Assembly: GCA_004294225.1 (NCBI GenBank)
Contig: REBA01000023.1
Coordinates: forward strand, 1 to 64,000
Source of the DNA: Cytophagales bacterium
GTDB lineage: Bacteria; Bacteroidota; Bacteroidia; Cytophagales; Cytophagaceae
Direction of reading: 5' to 3'
DNA length: 64,000 bases
Shown: positions 1-8,449 of the stretch, piece after piece
Position numbering within the stretch: position 1 is the first letter of the stretch
Layout of the letters: the number at the start of each line of letters is the position of its first letter
Notes under the pieces: generated by a model
Seen by the model: the letters and a program-made list of their open reading frames with translations, nothing else
The model's database searches: none
What the model was told of the DNA's origin: nothing
Made by a program: the position numbers and the translations under genes

Positions 1-1476
1 AGAAGCCTCATTACCTTGTTCATAAGATTGATATAATTGAACTGCGGAAGTAGTATCTACAAATATCCCTGCTGCGTTCAATGTTTTTATTTGTTCCCAA
101 TTTCTAATAGCATATTTTACGCTGTCTCTAGAATTCAGAATATATGCTTGCCCTCCTGCCCACATACCACCTCTCATAAGTGAGCCATTGGCTGTGATAT
201 TTATGCCTTTCGGAAAACTTGGGTTATGCCTATAAATATCTTGATAATTATCATGAAGCATAGAAAAATAATTAGCATCAGATGTGCTTATTTTTTTCAA
301 CTGTTCTACTGTTCCTAACATTGGCTCAGGTGGCCATATATCAGGGTGCGATGCATCATAGCCTCCTTTTATCCAGCCTCTTATATTTACTAATCCTTTT
401 TTAAATCCCCATTCCTTTTTCAGTGTGTCTAGAGATTGGGCAACTTCCTCATGAGTAAAACTAATATTGGGCGGAGGATTTTCTCCTTCCAATTTTGCTT
501 TTTCTAATTGTTCATGTTTTAATAATTTATTCTCTTGAGTTGAGAATTTCTGTTTAGGGATGGCTTGATAATAGGTAACTTGTCTCCCACCAATCAACTT
601 TTTAAGTTCTGGTGTTTCTTTTATTTTTTCGTCTAGTGTTTTGTTCATCCCTTTGGAGATAGCATAAGACCTGAATTTTTGAGCTATTCCTACATAACCA
701 CCATTGGTGAATGAATACTTAATAGTCTTACTTGCTCTATACTTTCCTAAAGATTTCTGCCAAACAGGTGATACATTCATGCCTAGTTGAATAATACCAG
801 AATCTTCAAATCCATCTTCTACTATAGCAAGATAACCTTTGTTTTCTTTGTTTAAGCCTGCTACAAATCTCATATTGAGGTGTGCTACCCATGCTAGATA
901 TTTTCTGTCGTTTGATTTCTTTATAAGTTTGCCCGCACCTATTGGCAGCACTAGGGTCTCATTTTCTATTGGTGTCGGAAAGGTAAGGTTGGGAATTTTA
1001 TTATCTATATCAGTGATAGAGAAAACAAGATGCTCATTTTCTAAACTTGCCTTACACTTGAATTTCCCTACAGATTGCATTTCAGCATTTAGCATAGAGA
1101 ATACAACAATGCCATCATTTAATTCTCCTCTAAACCTTGATGGAAATTGCTCGCAAATAGATCTATCTTGACGAATCCATACATGATTTTTCTCGATTTC
1201 ATCTTCTTCTTGAATAGCCACAGACGACATTCTCCAAGTGCTTTGATTTTTTTTGTCATATATCGTAGCAGAAGCATCAGTCATCCAAGAGAATATGATA
1301 TATTCATTTTCTAATTTTTGAAGCAATTGCGGAACGTAACCTTCTTCATTGGAGAAAAAAACTTGATTAAATCCTTGTGGTTCATTCTCGCTCATGGCTT
1401 CTTGGGCTTTAAGAGCTACCATTCCACCTAAGCCAATAGCTGAGATTTGTTTTAGAAAAGGTCTTCTTTTTAACAT
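1..1476 (-). CDS. Tat-exported glycosidase-like protein (DUF5696-like), 3' end outside window
   Basis: An open frame of 492 codons runs from an ATG at 1476 to the left edge without a stop, so the C-terminus is missing. The protein starts MLKRRPFLKQISAIG, which matches the twin-arginine consensus RRxFLK followed by a hydrophobic stretch, so Tat export is likely. An N-terminal beta-rich half (about residues 30-270) is followed by a region with GYDASHPDIWPP, SMLHDNYQDIY and GGMWAGGQAY. This looks like the sugar-binding face of a TIM-barrel glycosidase and recalls DUF5696-type proteins. The family call is by pattern memory only, and the substrate is unknown. The gene is divergent from the thioredoxin-like gene to its right. 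Other carbohydrate enzymes lie about 15 kb away and are not linked to it. Confidence 0.6.
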   Translation of the reverse strand, partial: MLKRRPFLKQISAIGLGGMVALKAQEAMSENEPQGFNQVFFSNEEGYVPQLLQKLENEYIIFSWMTDASATIYDKKNQSTWRMSSVAIQEEDEIEKNHVWIRQDRSICEQFPSRFRGELNDGIVVFSMLNAEMQSVGKFKCKASLENEHLVFSITDIDNKIPNLTFPTPIENETLVLPIGAGKLIKKSNDRKYLAWVAHLNMRFVAGLNKENKGYLAIVEDGFEDSGIIQLGMNVSPVWQKSLGKYRASKTIKYSFTNGGYVGIAQKFRSYAISKGMNKTLDEKIKETPELKKLIGGRQVTYYQAIPKQKFSTQENKLLKHEQLEKAKLEGENPPPNISFTHEEVAQSLDTLKKEWGFKKGLVNIRGWIKGGYDASHPDIWPPEPMLGTVEQLKKISTSDANYFSMLHDNYQDIYRHNPSFPKGINITANGSLMRGGMWAGGQAYILNSRDSVKYAIRNWEQIKTLNAAGIFVDTTSAVQLYQSYEQGNEAS

Positions 1477-1649
1477 ATTATTTAACTATTTAAAATATCA
1501 AATTTGGATTTAAAGAAAGGTAAATCTATTTATTTTATTCTTTTTTCTTTATATAATACTAACATAATTACTAAAATATTTTCAAAACAACCTCCCATTG
1601 ACTGGCAAGGTTATTGTAAAATTATAATGAAATAGATTGCAAAGGTTTA

Positions 1650-1677
1650 TTTGCATTGCGTTAAAATTGTATATTTG
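1650..1677 (+). promoter_or_regulatory. Candidate Bacteroidota promoter for the TlpA-like gene
   Basis: TATATTTG at 1670-1677 is a perfect TAnnTTTG -7 element. A TTTG at 1650-1653 could be the -33 element, although its 16-base spacing is shorter than usual. The ATG lies 55 bases downstream. The rest of the 256-base divergent gap is AT-rich and shows nothing else I can name. Confidence 0.45.
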
Positions 1678-1732
1678 AAACCAAATTTATCATAACATCT
1701 TAACTCATTTATATCAAAATATCCATTTAAAT

Positions 1733-3196
1733 ATGAAACTCAAATACCAATTCTTATCAGTTTTGTCTATCATATTTTCCATTCAATTAATGTCATACGC
1801 TAAATTAGCAGGTGACAAAGATGGTTATAATATTAAAATAAAAGTAAAAGGACTAGCTCCCAAAGACACTTGTTTCCTAGCCTATTATTATGGAGATAAC
1901 AAATACCTTAAAGATACTGCTATAGTTGACAATAACAGCTCTTTTGTATTTAAAGGCAAAGAAGCACTTCCTGGAGGCTTGTATCTTGTTGTTTACCCAG
2001 GAAAAAGATATTTTGAAATGGTATGTAAGGAACAAAATTTCTCGCTTGAAACCGATACGACCGACCCCTACAAATTCATGAAAGTAAAAAACTCAATAGA
2101 AAATCAATTATTTTATGACCACCTCAACTTTCTTCCTAGTAGGAGAATAAAAATTGATTCATTGAGCAAAGTATATGAAGCATTAAAGGATAATAAAGAA
2201 GAAAGAGAAGCTATAAGACAAAAAATTGTTGCAACTGACAAAGAAGTAAAAGATTTCAAATCAGATATTATTAAAAAGCACCCTAACACTTTTGTAGCAA
2301 TGCTTTTCAAAGCTACAGAAGACCCTACAATACCTGAAAATCCTAATCCAAAAGACTCCACTTATGGATATAGGTATTACAAACAACATTATTTTGATAA
2401 TTTTGATTTCAAAAATGATGATATACTCCGCACTCCTATCTTTCATGAAAGACTAAAATCTTTTTTTGAAAACATGGTATACCGTCACCCCGACTCTATA
2501 AACAAAGGTGCTGACTTTGTCGTCACTAAAGCCAAAGCTAATAAAAAACTATTCCAATATTGTGTCTATTGGATAACTAACAATTATGAAACTGCCAATT
2601 GGATGGGTTCTGATGCAATATTCGTTCATATGGTAAAAAAATATTATACCAAAGACCAAGCTTTCTGGCTAGATTCTACAAGGCTAAACAAAATACAAGA
2701 TAGAGCTAGAATACTTGAACCATTGCTCATTGGTAAAAAGGCTCCTAATATGTACCTGCAAGACACAAGTGCCGCCTTGAATTCAGGAAATTCTAATGGC
2801 AAAAAATTCTATCAATTGTATGAAGTAAAAGCTAAATATACTGTAGTTATATTTTTTGATCCAGATTGTGGACACTGCCAAAAAGAAGTTCCTAAACTAT
2901 ACAAAGACTTTTATCTCAATTACAGAAATAAAGGAGCTCAGGTTTATGCCATCAACGCTACACACAGTAAACTCGACTCATGGAAGAAGTTTATTAAAGA
3001 GCATAAGTTAGACTGGATAAATGTTCATGATTCTGGCCCTTACTACGACTTTGCCAAAACCTATGACATTACCAGCTACCCAGTAATCTATCTTTTGGAT
3101 GAGAAAAAAATCATCAAAGCCAAAAGAGTTGGTGTGGAACAGTTAGGAGAAATTATTGATAGTTTAGAAAAAGAACAATCTACTTCTACAAAATAA
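1733..3196 (+). CDS. TlpA-like thiol-disulfide oxidoreductase (DUF4369/DUF5106-type)
   Basis: This 487-residue secreted protein has a signal peptide (about residues 1-23), an N-terminal beta domain resembling DUF4369 (about 30-110), a helical middle resembling DUF5106 (about 120-340) and a C-terminal thioredoxin fold. The redox motif is C379-G-H-C382 in FFDPDCGHCQKE, and a cis-Pro segment (SYPVIYLLD) lies near the end. In this family the protein sits in the periplasm or outer envelope and reduces or rearranges disulfides; its substrates are not identifiable here. The ATG at 1733 follows a candidate promoter, and a strong terminator follows the stop, so it is probably monocistronic. Confidence is high for the thioredoxin fold and moderate for the N-terminal domain names. 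Confidence 0.88.
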   Translation: MKLKYQFLSVLSIIFSIQLMSYAKLAGDKDGYNIKIKVKGLAPKDTCFLAYYYGDNKYLKDTAIVDNNSSFVFKGKEALPGGLYLVVYPGKRYFEMVCKEQNFSLETDTTDPYKFMKVKNSIENQLFYDHLNFLPSRRIKIDSLSKVYEALKDNKEEREAIRQKIVATDKEVKDFKSDIIKKHPNTFVAMLFKATEDPTIPENPNPKDSTYGYRYYKQHYFDNFDFKNDDILRTPIFHERLKSFFENMVYRHPDSINKGADFVVTKAKANKKLFQYCVYWITNNYETANWMGSDAIFVHMVKKYYTKDQAFWLDSTRLNKIQDRARILEPLLIGKKAPNMYLQDTSAALNSGNSNGKKFYQLYEVKAKYTVVIFFDPDCGHCQKEVPKLYKDFYLNYRNKGAQVYAINATHSKLDSWKKFIKEHKLDWINVHDSGPYYDFAKTYDITSYPVIYLLDEKKIIKAKRVGVEQLGEIIDSLEKEQSTSTK

Positions 3197-3205
3197 ATAT
3201 TAATA

Positions 3206-3240
3206 GAAAAAGAACACCTATAAAAATGGGTGTTCTTTTT
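3206..3240. terminator. Intrinsic terminator after the TlpA-like gene
   Basis: A run of A followed by GAACACC pairs with GGTGTTC followed by T5 across a short AT loop. With A's on the left and T's on the right it could work on both strands, but only the plus-strand gene ends here. Confidence 0.85.
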
Positions 3241-3284
3241 CTGCTCTTATTGATTTCAAATATCTGCAAGCCCATTTCTGATCA

Positions 3285-4367
3285 ATGACAAAAAAGAAAA
3301 TCATATTTACAGTTACTAATGATTTGGTTTATGACCAGCGTATGCAGAGAATTTGCGGAACATTAGCTGAAAAATATGATGTAACATTGATAGGGCGAGT
3401 TCTAAAAAACAATCAACTCACAAACCAGTTATACAATCAAAAAAGATTTGATTGCTATTTCAGCAAAGGCAAACTTTTTTACGCTGAAATCAATCTAAGA
3501 ATATTCTTTTTTCTGCTCTTCTCTAAAGTAGATATTATTGGTGCTATAGATTTAGATACTATCGTTCCTGCATTTTTGGTATCCAAACTTCGGAACAAAA
3601 CTCTAGTGTACGATGCACATGAATATTATACTCAAGTCATAGAACTGATTGATAGGCCTCTTGAGCAAAGCATATGGCTTAAAATCGAAGAATTTATTCT
3701 GCCGAAGGTCAAACATGCCTATACCGTAAGCGAAAGCCTTCAAAAGCTTTATACAGATAAATATAACATACCATTTGAACTAATTAGAAATATAGCCCCT
3801 TTAAAACCTAAGATAGAAAAAACAAGCCAAGAGAAATACCTAATTTATATAGGTGCTGTAAATGCTGGCAGGGGTATATCGGAACTTTTATATGCCATGA
3901 AAGAAATAAGTCTTCCCCTTCATATCTGCGGAGAAGGCGACCTTCTTGATGAAATGAAGCAATTATCAATTCAATTAAATGTTCAAAACAAAGTGGTTTT
4001 TCATGGAAATGTGCTTCCAGAGCCACTTAGAAAACTTACCGCAAATGCATTTGCGGGTTTTTTATTGTTAGAAAACAAAGGACTAAGTTATTACTATTCA
4101 CTTGCTAATAAATTTTTTGATTATATACATGGCGAAATTCCTCAAATAACAATTAATTTCCCCGAATATCAACTCATCAACAATCAAATTGAAGTGGCAT
4201 TATTAATCGATCTTCAACCCAATCACATTGTAGCCGCAGTAAATAAATTAATCAACGACCCAGAATTATATCGAACTCTTAAGGATAACTGTAAAATTGC
4301 AAAACATGAATATTCTTGGCAAACTGAATCTCAAAGGTTAATATCATATTATGAACAAATAAAATAA
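3285..4367 (+). CDS. Glycosyltransferase, GT4-like (GT-B fold)
   Basis: This 360-residue protein has a GT-B outline. The N-terminal domain opens KIIFTVTNDLVYDQRM, with a DAHEYY motif near residue 110 (the donor-lobe entry seen in bacterial GT4 enzymes). The C-terminal Rossmann lobe carries YIGAVNAGRGISEL, LHICGEGDLLDEM and a NKFFDYIHGEIPQ stretch in the place of the usual nucleotide-sugar-binding E-x7-E region. It probably transfers a sugar from a nucleotide donor to an envelope glycan or lipid carrier; donor and acceptor cannot be read. The TAA at 4365-4367 is in the same frame as the next gene, whose TTG start comes only one sense codon later, so the two are surely co-transcribed. Confidence 0.8.
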   Translation: MTKKKIIFTVTNDLVYDQRMQRICGTLAEKYDVTLIGRVLKNNQLTNQLYNQKRFDCYFSKGKLFYAEINLRIFFFLLFSKVDIIGAIDLDTIVPAFLVSKLRNKTLVYDAHEYYTQVIELIDRPLEQSIWLKIEEFILPKVKHAYTVSESLQKLYTDKYNIPFELIRNIAPLKPKIEKTSQEKYLIYIGAVNAGRGISELLYAMKEISLPLHICGEGDLLDEMKQLSIQLNVQNKVVFHGNVLPEPLRKLTANAFAGFLLLENKGLSYYYSLANKFFDYIHGEIPQITINFPEYQLINNQIEVALLIDLQPNHIVAAVNKLINDPELYRTLKDNCKIAKHEYSWQTESQRLISYYEQIK

Positions 4368-4370
4368 TTA

Positions 4371-5297
4371 TTGATACACTATCTCAGACATCACCAAATT
4401 GACTTTGAACAATGGGACGATTGCATCAACAAATCGACTATACCTCTTGTCTATGCCAAATTTTGGTACCTAAATACATTAACAAAGAATCATTGGGATG
4501 CATTGGTGTTGAATGATTATGAAGCTGTAATGCCACTTTGTAAGAAAAGTAAACTAGGGATAGAATATCTTTATCAACCCATCTTCGCTCAACAGCTAGG
4601 TATATTCTCTAAAGTTGGATATAGCAACTCATTAATTAAAGAATTTATAACACATATCCCAAAAAAATTCAAATTTATAGATATTCAACTCAATCTAAAA
4701 AACGACCTATTGCCCAAGGTTAATACTATTTTTGTAAAAGAAAATGTCAATGTAGAGTTAAGTCTGAATGAGCCTTATACTAAGCTTTTCAGTAATTATT
4801 CAGATAATCTAAAAAGAAATTTAAAAAAAGTATATACACAAAATCTAGTACTTGACTTTAGCTTAGATTTTCAACCAACCATAGCACTTTTTAAAAAATA
4901 CAAAGGACTACAATATCCCGAGATGCAAGAGCATGTCTATGAAAATTTAGCTCATATATTAGAAATAGCAATTACAAAAAATTGTCTAAAAATAGTACAG
5001 GTAAAAGATAAATTTAGTAATTCTTTACTTGCTGGAGCATTTTTCTTAATCGATACACAGCGTTTGATTTTTCTGTTTTCAGGAATAAGCGAAGAAGGAA
5101 AACAACAAAGAGCCATGTTCTATTTGTTAGATACAGTAATCAAAGAATATGCAAACTCCCCAAAAATCTTAGACTTTGAAGGCTCAAATGATGAACAACT
5201 TGCTAGATTTTACAAAGGGTTTGGCGGGAAAGAATTAAAATATTTTCATTTAAAAATCAACAGGCTTCCCGCTTTTTTAAAATGGATAAAGAAATAA
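4371..5297 (+). CDS. GNAT/FemAB-like acyl- or aminoacyl-transferase
   Basis: This 308-residue protein has the layout of Acetyltransf_6/FemAB-like proteins: an N-terminal half with QPIFAQQLGIFS, a central SDNLKRNLKKV helix, then a GNAT-like half with LAGAFFLID, the FLFSGISEEGK segment and a C-terminal LDFEGSNDEQLARFYKGFGGK. In related proteins the last motif closes the second GNAT lobe. The best available start is TTG at 4371, since no ATG or GTG precedes conserved sequence. It lies between a glycosyltransferase and miaA and overlaps miaA by 16 bases. A role in decorating a surface glycan or peptide is an inference from the glycosyltransferase neighbour. The substrate is unknown. Confidence 0.65.
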   Translation: MIHYLRHHQIDFEQWDDCINKSTIPLVYAKFWYLNTLTKNHWDALVLNDYEAVMPLCKKSKLGIEYLYQPIFAQQLGIFSKVGYSNSLIKEFITHIPKKFKFIDIQLNLKNDLLPKVNTIFVKENVNVELSLNEPYTKLFSNYSDNLKRNLKKVYTQNLVLDFSLDFQPTIALFKKYKGLQYPEMQEHVYENLAHILEIAITKNCLKIVQVKDKFSNSLLAGAFFLIDTQRLIFLFSGISEEGKQQRAMFYLLDTVIKEYANSPKILDFEGSNDEQLARFYKGFGGKELKYFHLKINRLPAFLKWIKK

Positions 5298-6208
5298 ATC
5301 AGAAAAAAGTTTTGGTAGTAATAGCTGGTCCTACTGCTGTAGGAAAGACATCGTTATCCATCGAACTAGCTCAACATTTCAAAAGCCCTATACTATCCGC
5401 AGACTCTCGTCAGCTTTATAAAGAAATGAATATCGGCACAGCAAAGCCTTCAAAAGAAGAAATGCAAGATGTGCCTCATTATTTTATTCATTCCCATTCT
5501 ATACACGAAAATTATAGTGTAGGAAAATATGAAGAAGAAGTTCTAAATACATTAAAACAATTATTTCTAAAACATAATCTTGTTTTTCTAGTTGGAGGCT
5601 CTGGATTATATATTAAAGCAGTATGTGAAGGCCTAGATGAGCTTCCTGAAGCTAATGGAGCAATCAGAGAAGAACTCAATCAAGCATATTTAAACTTTGG
5701 ATTGGAAGAATTATTAAAAGAACTTAAAGAAAAAGATCCATCCTACTTTGAAGTAGTAGATAAACATAATCCCCAAAGAATTATTAGAGCATTAGAAGTA
5801 ATAAGAGCCACACAAAAACCTTTTTCTTCCTTCCTAAGCTCAACCAACAAATCAAGGCCTTTTTCTATAATAAAAATTGGAATTGAAGAAAACAGAGAAA
5901 TATTATATCAAAAGATAGACCTCAGAATGGATATAATGCTAGATTCTGGTCTGTTGAATGAAGCTAAAAACTTATATCCATTTAAAAGTCATAATGCACT
6001 TCGCACTGTAGGCTACGAAGAAATCTTTGATTATTTAGAAGAGAAAAAAAGCTGGGAAGAAACAGTATTCTTATTAAAAAGAAATAGTAGAAGATATGCC
6101 AAAAGACAGTTAACTTGGTTCAGAAAAGACAAAGCATTCCTATGGTTTCACGCTTCATCGATTAATGAAATAATTGAACATATTTCTAAACAATATCAGC
6201 AATTATAA
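5282..6208 (+). CDS. miaA: tRNA dimethylallyltransferase MiaA
   Basis: MiaA transfers a dimethylallyl group from DMAPP to N6 of A37 in tRNAs that read codons starting with U. The 308-residue protein has the P-loop G16-PTAVGKTS24, the substrate motif [17 protein letters not shown], the [11 protein letters not shown] strand, and a C-terminal RTVGYEE followed by the [12 protein letters not shown] helix typical of the family. Length is normal. It overlaps the preceding gene by 16 bases, which suggests translational coupling, and its last 6 bases overlap the end of hslV on the other strand. Confidence 0.97.
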   Translation: MDKEINQKKVLVVIAGPTAVGKTSLSIELAQHFKSPILSADSRQLYKEMNIGTAKPSKEEMQDVPHYFIHSHSIHENYSVGKYEEEVLNTLKQLFLKHNLVFLVGGSGLYIKAVCEGLDELPEANGAIREELNQAYLNFGLEELLKELKEKDPSYFEVVDKHNPQRIIRALEVIRATQKPFSSFLSSTNKSRPFSIIKIGIEENREILYQKIDLRMDIMLDSGLLNEAKNLYPFKSHNALRTVGYEEIFDYLEEKKSWEETVFLLKRNSRRYAKRQLTWFRKDKAFLWFHASSINEIIEHISKQYQQL

Positions 6209-6742
6209 GCTTTCGATAATAAAATTATGGTTGGTATAAATACATATATCAGCAGCAATACTTAGGCTTTCTTTTACAATTTCTTGGGCTGTTAGATGAG
6301 GAGCGTGTCTTTTTAATGCTATAGCAGCCGATTGAGCATACATACTTCCAGAACCAATAGAAGCAATTCCATTATCAGGTTCTAAAACATCGCCAGTGCC
6401 AGAAATAATCAGTACTTCTTCTTTAGAAATAGAAATCAACATTGCTTCTAATTTTCTTAAATACCTGTCTGTTCTCCAATCCTTCGCTAATTCGATTGCA
6501 GCTCTTTTCATATTTTGATTATAAGCATTAAGCTTTTCTTCAAAACGTTCTATCAAAGTAAAAGCATCCGCTGTAGAACCAGCAAAACCTGCGATTATCT
6601 TGCCATCACTGAGTTTTCTTATCTTCTTTACATTACTTTTTGCTACTGTATTGCCCATAGTAGCTTGTCCATCGGCTCCTATAGCTACATTTCCATTATG
6701 AATAACTGCAAGGACTGTTGTTGATTTTATTTTCTCAATCAT
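6203..6742 (-). CDS. hslV: ATP-dependent protease proteolytic subunit HslV
   Basis: HslV is the proteasome-like peptidase of the HslUV complex in the cytoplasm. The 179-residue protein has MIEKIKS before T8-T9-VLAV, where T8 corresponds to the N-terminal nucleophile threonine exposed after processing. It continues with [31 protein letters not shown] and a C-terminal ICIYTNHNF. The ATPase partner hslU is not in the window. The stop overlaps the miaA stop by 6 bases tail to tail, leaving no space for a conventional terminator. Confidence 0.96.
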   Translation of the reverse strand: MIEKIKSTTVLAVIHNGNVAIGADGQATMGNTVAKSNVKKIRKLSDGKIIAGFAGSTADAFTLIERFEEKLNAYNQNMKRAAIELAKDWRTDRYLRKLEAMLISISKEEVLIISGTGDVLEPDNGIASIGSGSMYAQSAAIALKRHAPHLTAQEIVKESLSIAADICIYTNHNFIIESL

Positions 6743-6766
6743 TAATTCTAATTTTTATATTAAGTT

Positions 6767-7987
6767 TTAAAAACGAAATGCCATTAATAATTTCATTTCC
6801 CTATATTTTATTTCAAATTTTTTGGCCAAGTAGGGGTTGGTGACATATCCCTTGTAAGCATATACACCTTTCATAAACCAATCTCTAGAAAAAATCAAAT
6901 CATCTACTCCACCCTTCTTTGAAATCTGAAGAAGCATAGGAGTAAAGATATTACTTAATGCGGTAGATGCGGTTCTTGCAACCCTAGAAGCAATATTTGG
7001 CACACAATAATGAATTACATCATGCTTTCTAAATACTGGGTTCTTATGATCTGTAATCCTTGAGGTCTCGAAACATCCGCCTTGGTCTATGCTTACATCA
7101 ATCAATACTGAATTAGGTTGCATTTCAGCAATCATTTCTTCGGTAACTACGCAAGGTGAACCTTCGTCTGTTCTAAGCGAACCTATCACCAGATCTGCTA
7201 CTTTAAGCTCATTTCGCAAAGTAAAAGTATCGATTGTAGAAGTGTAAAGTTGCACTCCTAAATTTTGTTTCAATCTTCTTAATTTATATACATGATTATC
7301 GAATACTTTTACTTCTGCACCAAGCCCTAATGCAGTTCTAGTAGCATACTCTGCTACTGTTCCCGCTCCTAAAATTAACACTTTGGTAGGTGGCACACCA
7401 GTAATACCTCCTAATATTATTCCTTTGCCATTTTTGCTTGATAAATATTCTGCAGCTATAAGCATTACAGTGCTTCCTGCTATCTCGCTCATTGCCCTTA
7501 CAAGAGGAATAGTTCCTCCCTTATCTTCTAAATATTCATAGGCCAATGCTGTAATTCTTTTATTGTTAAGTTCTTCAAAATAAGATTTGTCTAATCTTGC
7601 TAATTGTAGTGCTGAGATTAATGTTTTACCTGGCTTGATAAAATCTATTTCTTCTAATGTGGGTGGTTGCACTTTTAGAATAATATCTGATTGGTAAACC
7701 TCTTGTGCCGAATAACTAATCTTTGCACCTGCTTCGCTGTATTCTCTATCCGAAAACTTTGCATTGATTCCAGCATTAGTTTCTACTATTACTTCATGTC
7801 CATTATTTACTAAGAGCGCTACTGCCTCTGGTGTTAGACAAACCCTATTCTCAAAATCTTCAGATTCTTTGGGAAGACCAATATATAATTTAAAGTCTTT
7901 GCTAGCTACTTCTTGAAGAGCCTCTTTGGGGTACAAAGCAGACTGTGTAGCTAACTTGCCTAAGGTATCGTCTATTTTAGGTTTCAC
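6767..7987 (-). CDS. ald: Alanine dehydrogenase
   Basis: This 406-residue enzyme of the alanine dehydrogenase/transhydrogenase-alpha superfamily interconverts L-alanine and pyruvate plus ammonia using NAD. Visible motifs are the N-terminal GLPKESEDFENRVCLTPEAV, DIILKVQPP, the Rossmann loop VLILGAGTVAEYA near residue 205, and SVLIDVSIDQGGCFETS. The longer-than-usual N-terminus (about 30 residues before the first motif) is seen in the Bacteroidota form. The start of hslV follows 24 bases downstream, and tsaE lies 12 bases upstream, so tsaE-ald-hslV is probably one transcript. Confidence 0.9.
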   Translation of the reverse strand: MKPKIDDTLGKLATQSALYPKEALQEVASKDFKLYIGLPKESEDFENRVCLTPEAVALLVNNGHEVIVETNAGINAKFSDREYSEAGAKISYSAQEVYQSDIILKVQPPTLEEIDFIKPGKTLISALQLARLDKSYFEELNNKRITALAYEYLEDKGGTIPLVRAMSEIAGSTVMLIAAEYLSSKNGKGIILGGITGVPPTKVLILGAGTVAEYATRTALGLGAEVKVFDNHVYKLRRLKQNLGVQLYTSTIDTFTLRNELKVADLVIGSLRTDEGSPCVVTEEMIAEMQPNSVLIDVSIDQGGCFETSRITDHKNPVFRKHDVIHYCVPNIASRVARTASTALSNIFTPMLLQISKKGGVDDLIFSRDWFMKGVYAYKGYVTNPYLAKKFEIKYREMKLLMAFRF

Positions 7988-7999
7988 TTGATAAGGATT

Positions 8000-8413
8000 T
8001 TAATTTAGTTGAAATATTCTTTGACCCAACTGAGTAAGAATTTTTATTTTAAAATATTGAAGTGGTAATAATGATGGAATCTTCTCTGCCCATTCAATCA
8101 GGCATAAATTTCCTGAATCGAAATATTCCTCAACTCCAATATCTATGGCTTCAATTTCGTTTTCTATTCTATAAAAATCAAAATGGTAGATGATCTTATT
8201 CTCTCTAGTAAGATATTCATTGATAATTGAATAAGTAGGGCTAGACACGTGGTCTATTACTTTCAAAATTTTACAAATTTCCTTTATGGTAGTGGTCTTT
8301 CCTGCCCCCATTTCGCCTTCAAATACCCAACATTTCCTATTGGAAGATAAATCAACTATCTGCTTTGCAATATCTGCTAATTGGTCTTCTTGTTGGCAAA
8401 TTATTTCCATCAT
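8000..8413 (-). CDS. tsaE: tRNA threonylcarbamoyladenosine biosynthesis ATPase TsaE
   Basis: TsaE (YjeE) is the small ATPase that, with TsaB and TsaD, makes t6A37 in ANN-decoding tRNAs. The 137-residue protein has a Walker A motif G33-EMGAGKTT41, a SSPTYSIINEY switch segment, the HFDFYRIE strand and the LCLIEWAEKIP motif, all characteristic. Two ATG codons are adjacent at the start, and either could be used. It is followed by alanine dehydrogenase after 12 bases. Confidence 0.95.
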   Translation of the reverse strand: MMEIICQQEDQLADIAKQIVDLSSNRKCWVFEGEMGAGKTTTIKEICKILKVIDHVSSPTYSIINEYLTRENKIIYHFDFYRIENEIEAIDIGVEEYFDSGNLCLIEWAEKIPSLLPLQYFKIKILTQLGQRIFQLN

Positions 8414-8449
8414 CCAGAATAAGAATCGGTTGAATTAACTAGAATGGAT

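Noticed and set aside
839-1171. A 110-codon open frame on the plus strand
   Set aside because: It is antisense to the Tat-exported glycosidase-like gene, which is open through the window edge.
1477-1732. A riboswitch in the divergent gap
   Set aside because: The stretch is AT-rich with no conserved core or strong stems; only promoter-like boxes are visible.
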